Below are positions 51,365-59,619 of a stretch of 64,000 nucleotides of DNA, one piece after another. Source of the stretch: Bacteroidota bacterium. Lineage in GTDB: Bacteria > Bacteroidota > Bacteroidia > Chitinophagales > Chitinophagaceae. The stretch spans positions 1-64,000 of the forward strand of contig JAEWHC010000001.1 in the NCBI GenBank assembly GCA_023387985.1, in the 5' to 3' direction. The position numbers and the translations under genes were made by a program. How positions within the stretch are numbered: the stretch's first letter is position 1; every line of letters starts with the position of its first letter. The notes below the pieces were generated by a model. It had not been told where the DNA came from, ran no database searches, and saw only the letters and a program-made list of their open reading frames with translations.

Positions 51365-51382
51365 CCGGGGCATTTGCCCCGG
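51365..51382 (+). terminator. Terminator of the thiamine receptor gene
   Basis: Perfect 7-bp stem CCGGGGC/GCCCCGG with ATTT loop, followed by TTATGGTTTT; 46 bp after the stop codon. Confidence 0.75.
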
Positions 51383-51648
51383 TTATGGTTTTGAGCATTT
51401 TCGGTTGTGTAAGAAGAAATATTTGTTAAGGGTCTCCGCAAGTTTTCGGGTGCCACAACTTTCTATGGCATAAAAATGGTGAGCATAAGCTAATAATAAC
51501 GTTAAAGTATTTAAGTTAAATTAATTAACCCTAAGCTCCCAACAGTTCTTTAACAAACATTGCCAAAGATTTCAGAAAAACTTAGCTGGACTCAAACCCG
51601 GTATATAGTTTGGGAGTCTCAGGCAGAGAATAAAACAAAAACTACGCA
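51383..51648. other. Non-coding spacer before the OmpA-like gene
   Basis: No gene seen between the receptor terminator and 51649. AT-rich around 51490-51560. Close to the gene an imperfect inverted repeat ACTCaAAC / GTTTgGGAGT (51591-51618) may form a leader hairpin. A long leader would fit a highly expressed envelope protein. Confidence 0.4.
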
Positions 51649-52326
51649 ATGAAAATCACATTTACAAAATTCAGTTTGATGGTCGGCATAATGGCTTTTG
51701 CTTTTGCAGGCTGTAAAGGCATGAATAAAACACAAAAAGGAGCCGTAATTGGCACAGCGGGTGGCGCGGCCATGGGTGCCGTAATTGGTAAAGCATCCGG
51801 AAATACTGCTATGGGAACCATTATTGGTGCAACAGTTGGTGGTGTTACCGGTGCAATCATCGGCAGGCAAATGGATAAACAGGCCGAAGAGATAAAAAAA
51901 GAAGTGCCTGAAGCAAAGGTTGAAAGAGTTGGAGAAGGTATTGTAGTGGAATTCAGCAGTGCTGTACTGTTTGGATTTGATGAAAGCAGGCTTACCAATC
52001 AGTCGCGTGCCACATTGGATGATCTGGTGAAAATCCTGAACAAATACCCGGACACGGACATTGAAGTACAGGGACATACCGACAGTAAGGGTACTGCGGA
52101 ATACAACCAGGGATTATCTTTACGCCGTGCAGAATCGGTTGCAAGTTACCTCTATACCAAGGGCATTAACCGCAGCCGGGTAAATACCAAAGGCTTTGGC
52201 CTTACAGCCCCCCGTTACACCAATGAGACTGAAGAAGGACGATCTCAAAACCGTCGAGTGGAATTCCTGATCACCGCGAATGAAAAAATGATCCGGGATG
52301 CCAAAAAAGAAGCAGGAGAACAATAA
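51649..52326 (+). CDS. OmpA-family lipoprotein with glycine-zipper segment
   Basis: 225 aa. Lipobox AFAGC (Cys22). Residues ~30-75 are a glycine-zipper region (GAVIGTAGGAAMGAVIGKA, GTIIGATVGGVTGAIIG) likely to insert in or lie along a membrane. Residues ~105-215 are the OmpA C-terminal peptidoglycan-binding domain: VLFGFDESRLTNQSRATLDDL, VQGHTDSKGTAEYNQGLSLRRAESV and RSQNRRVEFLI, with the Asp and Arg that contact diaminopimelate. Role: linking outer membrane to cell wall. 57 bp upstream of a beta-barrel protein gene, probably one transcript. Confidence 0.93.
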   Translation: MKITFTKFSLMVGIMAFAFAGCKGMNKTQKGAVIGTAGGAAMGAVIGKASGNTAMGTIIGATVGGVTGAIIGRQMDKQAEEIKKEVPEAKVERVGEGIVVEFSSAVLFGFDESRLTNQSRATLDDLVKILNKYPDTDIEVQGHTDSKGTAEYNQGLSLRRAESVASYLYTKGINRSRVNTKGFGLTAPRYTNETEEGRSQNRRVEFLITANEKMIRDAKKEAGEQ

Positions 52327-52383
52327 TATTTACAAACCAAAATAAAAATTAAAGGGTATAACCCCACAATTAAAACTCGTATT

Positions 52384-53028
52384 ATGAAAAAAAGAATAAT
52401 CATCCCCCTGGTGGCAGCTGCCATCTTATTCAGCGGACAAATTTTTGCTCAAGGATTCGGTCTGCGTGCAGGTGTAAACCTTGCAAACCTGAATGGAAAA
52501 AATGCTGCAGGTGGCAAGATGGAGAATGACCTGAAAACCGGATTTCACGTTGGAGTAAATTATGAAGGCTATCTTGCCCCAGAATTTTACCTGCAACCCG
52601 GACTATTGTATACCACAAAGGGAGCCAAGCTCAGCAATAATGGCAAGGTGAACCTCGGGTATATTGAGCTTCCAATCAATTTTGTTTACAAGCCTGAACT
52701 CGGCATGGGTAAACTTATTGTGGGCTTCGGGCCATATTTAGCCTATGGTATAAATGGAAAGGCTACACCGCCTAATGGAAGCGAAAGAAAAATAACCTTT
52801 ACCAAAGAAGCTTCAGCACTTGATATCGCCAACTGGAGTCATTATAAACCATTTGATGCCGGCGCCAACCTTATGTTTGGTTATGAAACCGCAAGTCGGA
52901 TTTCATTGCAGTTGAATGCAGGCCTTGGATTGATTGATATACATCCTGATGTTTCCGGCGTATCCAATGAAGCAACCCGCAAAAACACAACCTTTGGACT
53001 GTCGCTGGGATACCGCCTTGGTGAATAA
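52384..53028 (+). CDS. Outer-membrane beta-barrel (porin family / PorT-like) protein
   Basis: 214 aa. Signal peptide 1-22 (FSGQIFAQG). Opens with GFGLRAGVNLANLNG, the usual first strand of Bacteroidota outer-membrane beta-barrel domains, followed by alternating strands (HVGVNYEGYLAPEFYLQPGLLYTTKG, kept here in parts) and ends in GLSLGYRLGE. Probably eight strands. Function unknown; many such proteins accumulate with OmpA-like lipoproteins, as here. A bidirectional terminator follows. Confidence 0.87.
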   Translation: MKKRIIIPLVAAAILFSGQIFAQGFGLRAGVNLANLNGKNAAGGKMENDLKTGFHVGVNYEGYLAPEFYLQPGLLYTTKGAKLSNNGKVNLGYIELPINFVYKPELGMGKLIVGFGPYLAYGINGKATPPNGSERKITFTKEASALDIANWSHYKPFDAGANLMFGYETASRISLQLNAGLGLIDIHPDVSGVSNEATRKNTTFGLSLGYRLGE

Positions 53029-53054
53029 TCAGAAAAAATCAAATTTGATAATAG

Positions 53055-53087
53055 AAAATACCCTTCCATTACGCGAAGGGTATTTTT
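53055..53087. terminator. Bidirectional terminator
   Basis: AAAATACCCTTC (53055-53066) pairs with GAAGGGTATTTT (53075-53086), T runs on both strands, between convergent genes. Confidence 0.9.
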
Positions 53088-53107
53088 ATAGTTGGTCAAA
53101 CTGTTTT

Positions 53108-55453
53108 TCAAAAATCAATCTGGTAACCAATAACCGGTACAAGATCCCCGGTTTCCTTAAATATCCACCGGTTAGCCACAGGATCAAACCTCCTGCTCAA
53201 TGCGTCACTGTTTTTAATTGCCAGGATATTTTGAATATCCAGTGTTAGCATGGAGGTCGTATTCTTTTTATTCCAGCGAAGCGATAGCCGTGCATCTGCC
53301 CGCTTATAAGGCACCACCCTTATGCCGAATGCATTGGTTTCGTCAAGTACCGGGCTACGGGAATTATTATTTCCACCCGGCAACAACGGCATGATTGGCA
53401 TGCCCCCGTTATACAGGAATTTGCCACCAACAGAAAAAACACGGTCATGCCTCCAGGCCCACTCCTTGCCTACCGAAAAATTGCCGGAGCTTTTGCTGTT
53501 GTATTGTGTATTGTATTCCTTTCCATTCAATGGCATGTAGACGGAATTAAAAACAGAAAATCCGGAAATTAAAAACCATCCTTTGGAAAAAAATTTTTCC
53601 AGAGTCAGGTCCACGCCAGTATTTTTTCCTTTGCCTTGACTTACCCAAGGCTCTGTTGCATAACCTTCAAACATATTAAGCATCCAGAATGTCCGGTTAA
53701 CATCGTTTACCACCGGCACCTTATTTAACTGCTGATGATAGCCTTCAATGCGCAATCGCCAGTTCTTTTTCATCAGCAGATCATAGGCAAGTATGTAATG
53801 CACGGCACGAATGAAATCCAGGTCTTTATTCGGTAGGTCGCCACTGGTTGTTTTATAGAAATAAGATCCCAAAGGCAACATTTTTCCATAGAGGCCGGTT
53901 GAAAAGCTCAGGGTCTGACCGGTAGCTATCCGGTAACTCAGGCTTGCTCTTGGCTGAAACAAGGAACGTTGGTTAAATGCCAGGTACATACCATGCACAC
54001 CCAGATTTATTTTTAATCTGGGACCGGTATTCAATGAGACCTGGGCAAAAGGCTGAAGCAGAACTGTGCGGCCATCGCCATCAATTAAATTCCTCCTGAA
54101 GACCTGATTCTCGAAATCATAAATGCTGCGCCTGAAAGAATAACCCATATTGTTGGCGTAAAGCCCGGCTTTGAAATTTGCCCAGTCTGCCAACCTCGAA
54201 CCATACTGTGCTGAAACTGCGATGCGGTTGTTTTTATAAAGCTCATCATTTACACGATAGGGCACCATAGACGTGTTTAAAGTATCATCCGCAAACAATA
54301 TTTTTTGCCCCATAATGGCCAAAGAACCGGTAAACAATCCTTGTTGCCCGGTCTGTAGGTTGTATTTGAGACCGGTCGCACCCATATCGGTATTGAACGC
54401 ATAAATGGCATAATCATCATATGAAACCCAGTCTTTCACCTCTTCGGTTGCTGAGTAAGATTCTTTGCTTAAACCCCCAATACCCCAAAAATTGAGATTT
54501 GCCTTGTTGTTCTTCGATGGAAAATTCAGGTTAAAGGAAAGGTCCTGGAATGTGTTGTTCTCGCGTGGATTCACCAGGTGGAAACCAAGCTGGTTCAACA
54601 GCCCAAGTGTTGAATACCGGTAATTGACCAGGTAAGAACTGCGGCCTTTTTGCATTGGGCCTTCGGTTGAAAAATCAATTCCGATCAGGCTCGCCTTAAA
54701 CGTATATTGTTGTTTTTGATTATTGCCTTTACGCAAATGCATATCAAACACTCCGGATAAAGCATCGCCGTATTCTGCCGGGAAGCCCCCGGAAGAAAAA
54801 TCAGAATTTGCCAGGATACTGCTGCTGAAAATGGTGATACCGCCACCACTTGAACCTTTCCTCGCAAAATGGTTTGGATTGGGTATATCGACACCTTCAA
54901 GCCGCCAGAGCATGGAAACAGGCGAATTGCCTCGGATGACGATATCATTTCGAGCATCGCGAATAGCCTGAACCCCCGGAAACGCAATGGCCATCCGGCC
55001 CGGATCATTCACAGCAGCGGCATAACGACCCGTTTCTTCCGGCGTAAAAGAACGGGTACTCACTACAGAAGCTTCATTTACCGGAAGTTTAGGATTGCGT
55101 TTCGCTTTTACCACCACTCCATCCTGTTCGTAGAAAGCCGGCGCCAGTTCAATGGCCAGTATGGTTTCTCTTGCGCTTGAAATTAAAAGATAATCAGTAA
55201 CATAATCTTCATAACCTACATAACTGACGGCGATTTGCCAGCGACCGACAGGAACGCCTTCAAATACAAATTCTCCAAGTGCATTTGTGATTGCCGATTT
55301 TACCGGATCAGAATCAACCAGGGTAATGGTAGCTTCGGGAAGAGGCCGGGAGCTGGTTTTGTCGGTTACTTTCCCGGAGATACGCTGGGTAAGTTGCTGG
55401 CCAGTAAGTGCAATGGTAAAAAATAGCGCCGGTGCAAGAAGAATAATGCGCAT
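53108..55453 (-). CDS. TonB-dependent receptor, substrate unknown
   Basis: 781 aa. Signal peptide ~1-19 (LFFTIALTGQQ). Carboxypeptidase-like domain ~20-105 (ISGKVTDKTSSRPLPEATI, GVPVGRWQIAVSYVGYEDY), plug ~125-240 with IVIRGNSPVSMLWRLEGVD and NPNHFARKGSSGG, then barrel to the C-terminal VPVIGYQIDF. The start at MRIILLAP (55453) gives a clean signal peptide; an ATG 12 codons earlier is possible. No SusD partner and no riboswitch, so the cargo cannot be inferred. The plug wording (LEGVDIPNPNHF) is common in single, SusD-free Bacteroidota receptors. Confidence 0.9.
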   Translation of the reverse strand: MRIILLAPALFFTIALTGQQLTQRISGKVTDKTSSRPLPEATITLVDSDPVKSAITNALGEFVFEGVPVGRWQIAVSYVGYEDYVTDYLLISSARETILAIELAPAFYEQDGVVVKAKRNPKLPVNEASVVSTRSFTPEETGRYAAAVNDPGRMAIAFPGVQAIRDARNDIVIRGNSPVSMLWRLEGVDIPNPNHFARKGSSGGGITIFSSSILANSDFSSGGFPAEYGDALSGVFDMHLRKGNNQKQQYTFKASLIGIDFSTEGPMQKGRSSYLVNYRYSTLGLLNQLGFHLVNPRENNTFQDLSFNLNFPSKNNKANLNFWGIGGLSKESYSATEEVKDWVSYDDYAIYAFNTDMGATGLKYNLQTGQQGLFTGSLAIMGQKILFADDTLNTSMVPYRVNDELYKNNRIAVSAQYGSRLADWANFKAGLYANNMGYSFRRSIYDFENQVFRRNLIDGDGRTVLLQPFAQVSLNTGPRLKINLGVHGMYLAFNQRSLFQPRASLSYRIATGQTLSFSTGLYGKMLPLGSYFYKTTSGDLPNKDLDFIRAVHYILAYDLLMKKNWRLRIEGYHQQLNKVPVVNDVNRTFWMLNMFEGYATEPWVSQGKGKNTGVDLTLEKFFSKGWFLISGFSVFNSVYMPLNGKEYNTQYNSKSSGNFSVGKEWAWRHDRVFSVGGKFLYNGGMPIMPLLPGGNNNSRSPVLDETNAFGIRVVPYKRADARLSLRWNKKNTTSMLTLDIQNILAIKNSDALSRRFDPVANRWIFKETGDLVPVIGYQIDF

Positions 55454-55660
55454 GAAATGGAAGATTTTATCCTCCAAATTAATAAGCATCGGAACTAAAA
55501 ACGAACTTCTTGTCCGAAATAATGTACAACTGCCGGACTTTTAGAGATTTTTGGCCGGATGATCTAACCTAAAGGGTTTTTAACTCTTCCGCGGTTATGG
55601 ATAAAGACATATGGCTTTTGGCCTTTCATAAAAGGGCCTCGGGCAGGACCTGCAGAATGT

Positions 55661-55981
55661 TCACAACGGCTTATCACCGTATTTGGCAATCCAACCAAGC
55701 ATCCCGCCTTCCAGGTTTACCAAATTGGTGAAACCGGCCATTTCCATGATGGTCGCCGCGGTTACACTGCGTTTTCCGCTCCGACAATACACAATAATCT
55801 CTTCGTCCTTCAAGGTTTCAAGTTCCTCTCCAAAATCGAATAGCTGGAGCTGACCAAGTTTTTGATGGATGCCCCCGATATGAAAAGCTTTACGTTCCTC
55901 ATCTTCCCGAACGTCCAGCAAATTTATTTTTTCACCCGTATCCAGCCGGGCTTTTAATTGTTCAACAGTCGTTACAGTCAT
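55661..55981 (-). CDS. Single-domain rhodanese-like sulfurtransferase
   Basis: 106 aa. One rhodanese domain with active-site Cys66 in the loop CRSGKR (66-71), preceded by INLLDVREDEERKAFHIGG (CDC25-like start) and followed by LEGGMLGWI. Moves sulfane sulfur or acts as a thiol switch; acceptor unknown. Cytoplasmic. 18 bp downstream of the PASTA gene on the same strand, so co-transcribed with it and probably with ddl. Confidence 0.93.
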   Translation of the reverse strand: MTVTTVEQLKARLDTGEKINLLDVREDEERKAFHIGGIHQKLGQLQLFDFGEELETLKDEEIIVYCRSGKRSVTAATIMEMAGFTNLVNLEGGMLGWIAKYGDKPL

Positions 55982-55999
55982 TTATTTAAATTGATTGGC

Positions 56000-56806
56000 T
56001 TAATTGATCCGGGTAGAATCATTCATTATTGAGCTCCGGGTGCGACCCAGCCAGACGTCCATGCTTTGTCCGGGTCTTATGCGGTTTACAATTGGCGGCG
56101 CATCCGGAACGGGTGTTGTTGTCTCCGGATTTTGTTTGTATACAAATGCATTGAGCGTATCACGCACATCGGCATCCACAATAAGGGCACCGGGATTCAG
56201 CCCGAGGGTCAACATCCTGTTTCGGGCTTCCGCATATGTTAGTCCCACCAGAACCGGAACATTCAGCTCTTCTGTACCCAAACCTGAACCCAGCACAAAG
56301 CTGATGGTGGAGCCTTCAAAAATCTGGGTTCCGGGATGGAGGGGATTATTGTTGTACAATTGCTCCAATACTGCATCTTTAGCGATATCCGGTTTTCGCA
56401 AGGTATCTCCCAGCCGGAAGCCCAATTGCTTAATATACAATTCGGCATTACGGAATGAAAGACCTACAAAGTTCGGCACTTCTACCATGGGCGGTTGCGT
56501 GCGGTTAAACGTGAGGTAAATGGTCCGCCCGGTTTTTACCGTTGCTCCACCCTCCGGCGATTGCTTTAATATGCTTTTTGGTGGAGCTGTTTCCTCCCAG
56601 GTAGAATCCTGCATGTCAACTTCAAAACCTTGTCCTTCGAGAACGCGAACCGCTTCGCGAACATCTTTGCCCATTACTTCCGGTACTTGCACATACTGGC
56701 CATGCCTGGTAATTACACCAAGTGCCCATAAAACTCCAAGTACCAATAAAACAAACAGGCCGGCAGCTACAATAAAATGAATTAAAAAATTCCCGACTTT
56801 CTTCAT
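56000..56806 (-). CDS. Membrane-anchored PASTA-domain protein
   Basis: 268 aa. One N-terminal transmembrane helix (~8-30, FIVAAGLFVLLVLGVLWALG) and three PASTA repeats outside the membrane: ~38-105 (VQVPEVMGKDVREAVRVLEGQ), ~108-180 (VEVPNFVGLSFRNAELYIKQL) and ~186-255 (LNVPVLVGLTYAEARNRML). PASTA domains bind muropeptides or the glycan-peptide junction of the wall. There is no kinase or penicillin-binding domain. Gene order ddl, PASTA, rhodanese on one strand (51 and 18 bp gaps) suggests a wall-related role. Confidence 0.93.
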   Translation of the reverse strand: MKKVGNFLIHFIVAAGLFVLLVLGVLWALGVITRHGQYVQVPEVMGKDVREAVRVLEGQGFEVDMQDSTWEETAPPKSILKQSPEGGATVKTGRTIYLTFNRTQPPMVEVPNFVGLSFRNAELYIKQLGFRLGDTLRKPDIAKDAVLEQLYNNNPLHPGTQIFEGSTISFVLGSGLGTEELNVPVLVGLTYAEARNRMLTLGLNPGALIVDADVRDTLNAFVYKQNPETTTPVPDAPPIVNRIRPGQSMDVWLGRTRSSIMNDSTRIN

Positions 56807-56857
56807 ACCTGAATCTTCAATTGAGCAAAAATATTATGCAATGGCGCCAAAGTTGCA

Positions 56858-57850
56858 TTATTTCTTCCTTTTTAAGGCATCTTCAATTAGGGAGCCGTAA
56901 AATTCTTTGAGGCTTAATCCATACAACTGCACCTGGACAGGAACAAGACTTGCTTCACTTTGACCGGGAATGGTATTTACTTCGAGCATAAAAGGCTCGT
57001 CTTTCTCCTCACTGTAAATAAAATCTATCCGGATCACGCCATTGCAATTGAAGATCGCATAAATGCGACGGGCAGCTTCCCTGATCTTTTCAGCCCGGTG
57101 TTCATCCACCTCAGCCGGTGTGGTTTCAATATTTTTACCCTTGTACTTGGCTTCAAAATCAAAGAAATAATTCAGGCTTTTCACCTCCGTCATCGGAAGC
57201 GCAATGATCTCTCCTTCTTTGCGAAAAACACCAATGGTAAATTCCCGGCCTTTGATCTCCTCTTCAATCAATACCTGGTCGTCTTCCGCAAGCGCTTTTT
57301 CAACTGCCGCCGGCAACCCGCTTGGTTCAGCAACCTTGCTCATGCCAATTGAACTGCCGCCGTTTGCCGGCTTTACAAAAACCGGGAAACTGAGACTTTT
57401 TTCGAGTGCGTTGTAATCAATGGAATCTTCCGAAAAATAGTGAAAGCTTTTTGCCACGTTGATGCCGCTGAAAGCAGCTACCGCTACAGCATACCGCTTA
57501 TTGAATGTAATGGCAGAAGCCGTATGGCCACAGGTACCATAAGGCACACCAACCATGTCGAGATAGCCCTGAAGGCGACCATCTTCGCCCGGTGTTCCGT
57601 GGATCCCTATCAGGGCGGCATCAAATTTCAACCTTTGATTGTTCAGCCTGATGCTGAAATCATTTTTATCAACCCGGCTTTCTGTTCCGTCTTCATTTGA
57701 ATACCACCAACCATCATGGCGGATATCAATCCGGTACACCTCATATTTTCCTGTATCTATATTGCTTTGAATGGTAACTGCTGATTTGTACGAAATTTCA
57801 GCTTCGCCGCTTAGTCCACCGGTAATAAACGCGATCCTGGGTTTGCTCAT
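56858..57850 (-). CDS. ddl: D-alanine--D-alanine ligase
   Basis: 330 aa. ATP-grasp enzyme making D-Ala-D-Ala for peptidoglycan. N-terminal IAFITGGLSGEAEISYKSA (G-G-x-S-x-E-x-x-V/I-S motif), GTPGEDGRLQGYLD, FPVFVKPANGGSSIGMSKV (ATP-grasp Lys and Gly loop), and at the C-terminus RIDFIY and MLEVNTIPGQSEASLVP (E-x-N-x-x-P-G; metal ligands). Tyr in VPYGTCGHTASA region stands before the omega loop. Start at MSKPRIAF (57850); ten further codons are open upstream. First gene of ddl-PASTA-rhodanese. Confidence 0.96.
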   Translation of the reverse strand: MSKPRIAFITGGLSGEAEISYKSAVTIQSNIDTGKYEVYRIDIRHDGWWYSNEDGTESRVDKNDFSIRLNNQRLKFDAALIGIHGTPGEDGRLQGYLDMVGVPYGTCGHTASAITFNKRYAVAVAAFSGINVAKSFHYFSEDSIDYNALEKSLSFPVFVKPANGGSSIGMSKVAEPSGLPAAVEKALAEDDQVLIEEEIKGREFTIGVFRKEGEIIALPMTEVKSLNYFFDFEAKYKGKNIETTPAEVDEHRAEKIREAARRIYAIFNCNGVIRIDFIYSEEKDEPFMLEVNTIPGQSEASLVPVQVQLYGLSLKEFYGSLIEDALKRKK

Positions 57851-57980
57851 GCCTTGAAGTTTAAGTATGATTTGCCGCAATGTAGTTTCACATAATCTAT
57901 AAAACGAGAATGCGCCAAGAAAAATTTCTTAAAGTGATTTGTAAATTTCCGTAAGAACAACCTTCCAGTTTCCTACTTAA

Positions 57981-58010
57981 AAAGAAGGCCATCCTGCAAA
58001 GGATAGCCTT
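57981..58010 (-). terminator. Terminator of the ferredoxin gene
   Basis: On the minus strand AAGGCTATCC / GGATGGCCTT (57985-57994 with 58001-58010, one A-C mismatch), then CTTTTT. Confidence 0.8.
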
Positions 58011-58036
58011 TAATTACTCATACCATAGTTCTCAAA

Positions 58037-58384
58037 CTAAGGGTGCAAAGATTCTTTTTTGGCAAGGAGTTGCTCAACGGTTTCTTCGTACATTTCATCT
58101 GGCACGCAGCAGTCAACCGGGCAAACAGATGCGCACTGAGGTTCTTCATGAAAGCCCTGGCATTCAGTACATTTACTTGGCACAATATAGTAAATATCGG
58201 TAGCGATTGGTTCATGTTTTGCATCCGCAGCCACTTCGGTACCATCCATCAGCGTGTACGTTCCGGAAACACTTGTTCCATCACTTATCGACCATTCTAC
58301 TCCCCCTTCATAAATTGCATTGTTTGGACATTCAGGTTCGCATGCACCACAGTTGATGCATTCTTCAGTAATTTTGATAGCCAT
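58037..58384 (-). CDS. 4Fe-4S ferredoxin
   Basis: 115 aa. Two cluster sites: CINCGACEPECPNNAI (Cys9, 12, 15, 19) and CTECQGFHEEPQCASVCPVD (first at ~72), with the insertion between Cys2 and Cys3 of the second site typical of bacterial 2[4Fe-4S] ferredoxins of the Allochromatium (Alvin) type. A ~45-residue insert between the clusters (VEWSISDGTSVSGTYTLMDG) is an extra feature. Cytoplasmic electron carrier. Divergent from the acyl-CoA reductase gene over a 54-bp gap with interlocking promoters. Partner enzyme not known. Confidence 0.94.
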   Translation of the reverse strand: MAIKITEECINCGACEPECPNNAIYEGGVEWSISDGTSVSGTYTLMDGTEVAADAKHEPIATDIYYIVPSKCTECQGFHEEPQCASVCPVDCCVPDEMYEETVEQLLAKKESLHP

Positions 58385-58409
58385 TTTTCGTCAGTTTTTT
58401 TAGTGAATC

Positions 58410-58431
58410 TATTTTTGCCAGACCAAAATTA
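58410..58431. promoter_or_regulatory. Face-to-face -7 boxes of the ferredoxin and acyl-CoA reductase promoters
   Basis: Plus strand TATTTTTG (58410-58417) drives the reductase; minus strand TAATTTTG (58424-58431) drives ferredoxin. Both are perfect TAnnTTTG, six bases apart and pointing at each other, so each start point falls in or next to the other's box. Confidence 0.55.
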
Positions 58432-58438
58432 AGAACAA

Positions 58439-59434
58439 TTGGGGAATATTAACCATAGAATCAGCCTGCTTAATAATTTAAAGCAATACCTGCAGGAAGA
58501 CTGCCCGGAGTGGCAGGAAATAAAGGAACGCGCCCATGCCGCCAACGCCTGGTTTGAACAAGAATTTATTGACCTCGCTGTAAAAAACATCATTGAAAAT
58601 TACCTGCAACCCGACATACTGGGTGCGTTTGCCGGCCGCTACCCGGAAATTCAGCAGCCGGCCAGGACGGTTGGTGTGGTTATGGCCGGAAATATCCCGC
58701 TTGTGGGCTTTCATGATTTCCTCTGCACTTTTCTTAGTGGCCAACACCTCATGATCAAACCATCCTCCAAAGATGAAATCCTGATCACACAGGTCATTAA
58801 AAAAATGCAGGAATGGGATGCCGACATTATTCAAACAATAAAAATTGCGGAACGCCTGATAGGATGCGATGCCTACATTGCCACGGGGAGCAACAATTCC
58901 GGAAGATATTTTGAATATTATTTCCGCAAATTTCCCTCGATTATAAGAAAAAACCGGACATCGCTTGCTATCCTTCACGGTGATGAAAGCGAAGAAGATC
59001 TCGAAAAGCTTGCGGACGATTGCCTGCTCTATTTCGGTTTGGGTTGCCGCAATGTTACCAGCCTGATGGTTCCTGAAGGTTATGATTTTGTCCCATTCCT
59101 GCAGGCATTCAGGAAATATGAATGGATGAAGGACCATGCTAAATTCCGGAACAATTTTGATTACCAGCTTGCCTTATCTATTATGAACAACGAAATGTAC
59201 ATGACCAATGAAATAATTTTGCTGCGGCAACATTCCTCGTTCTACTCTCCCATCTCAGTAATTCATTACCAGGAAGTGAATGCGCCGGATCTGCACCGGA
59301 TCAAAATAGAAAATGAAGCGCAATTGCAGCAAATTACCGCCAAAAACGCTACGCCTTTTGGAACTGGACAGTCTCCCGCTATCGATGATTTCGCCGACGG
59401 CATAGACACCATGCAATTCCTAACATCATTGTAA
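58439..59434 (+). CDS. LuxC-like acyl-CoA reductase, TTG start
   Basis: 331 aa. Resembles acyl-CoA reductase (LuxC family, ALDH-like fold), which reduces acyl-CoA or acyl groups to aldehyde. Conserved parts: PARTVGVVMAGNIPLVGFHDFLC, GQHLMIKPSSKDEIL (substrate/cofactor Lys), YIATGSNNSGRYFEYYF, and LADDCLLYFGLGCRNVTSL with the likely catalytic Cys in GLGCRNV. No ATG or GTG is available: an in-frame stop sits at 58430-58432 and the first usable codon is TTG at 58439. Native substrate not known. A promoter box lies 22 nt before the start. Confidence 0.88.
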   Translation: MGNINHRISLLNNLKQYLQEDCPEWQEIKERAHAANAWFEQEFIDLAVKNIIENYLQPDILGAFAGRYPEIQQPARTVGVVMAGNIPLVGFHDFLCTFLSGQHLMIKPSSKDEILITQVIKKMQEWDADIIQTIKIAERLIGCDAYIATGSNNSGRYFEYYFRKFPSIIRKNRTSLAILHGDESEEDLEKLADDCLLYFGLGCRNVTSLMVPEGYDFVPFLQAFRKYEWMKDHAKFRNNFDYQLALSIMNNEMYMTNEIILLRQHSSFYSPISVIHYQEVNAPDLHRIKIENEAQLQQITAKNATPFGTGQSPAIDDFADGIDTMQFLTSL

Positions 59435-59451
59435 AACCCGGACTGCCACAA

Positions 59452-59482
59452 TTGCGGATTTTTCAGGCAGGTACTATTTTTG
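59452..59482 (+). promoter_or_regulatory. Promoter upstream of the HtrA-type protease gene
   Basis: TTG (59452-59454), N20, TATTTTTG (59475-59482), a full match to the Bacteroidota pattern. It leaves a leader of about 130 nt before the ATG at 59620. Confidence 0.6.
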
Positions 59483-59619
59483 TACTTTACATTCCGCAAT
59501 AGCTTCCTTGCAAAAAATTTGGTTAAAGCCTTACCATAATGCATCGCTTTTAGAAATCTGTTGCAATTGATTTATTAGGTTTACGAAAAATTTCGTTCTA
59601 AGACAAAAGAAAAATAAAG

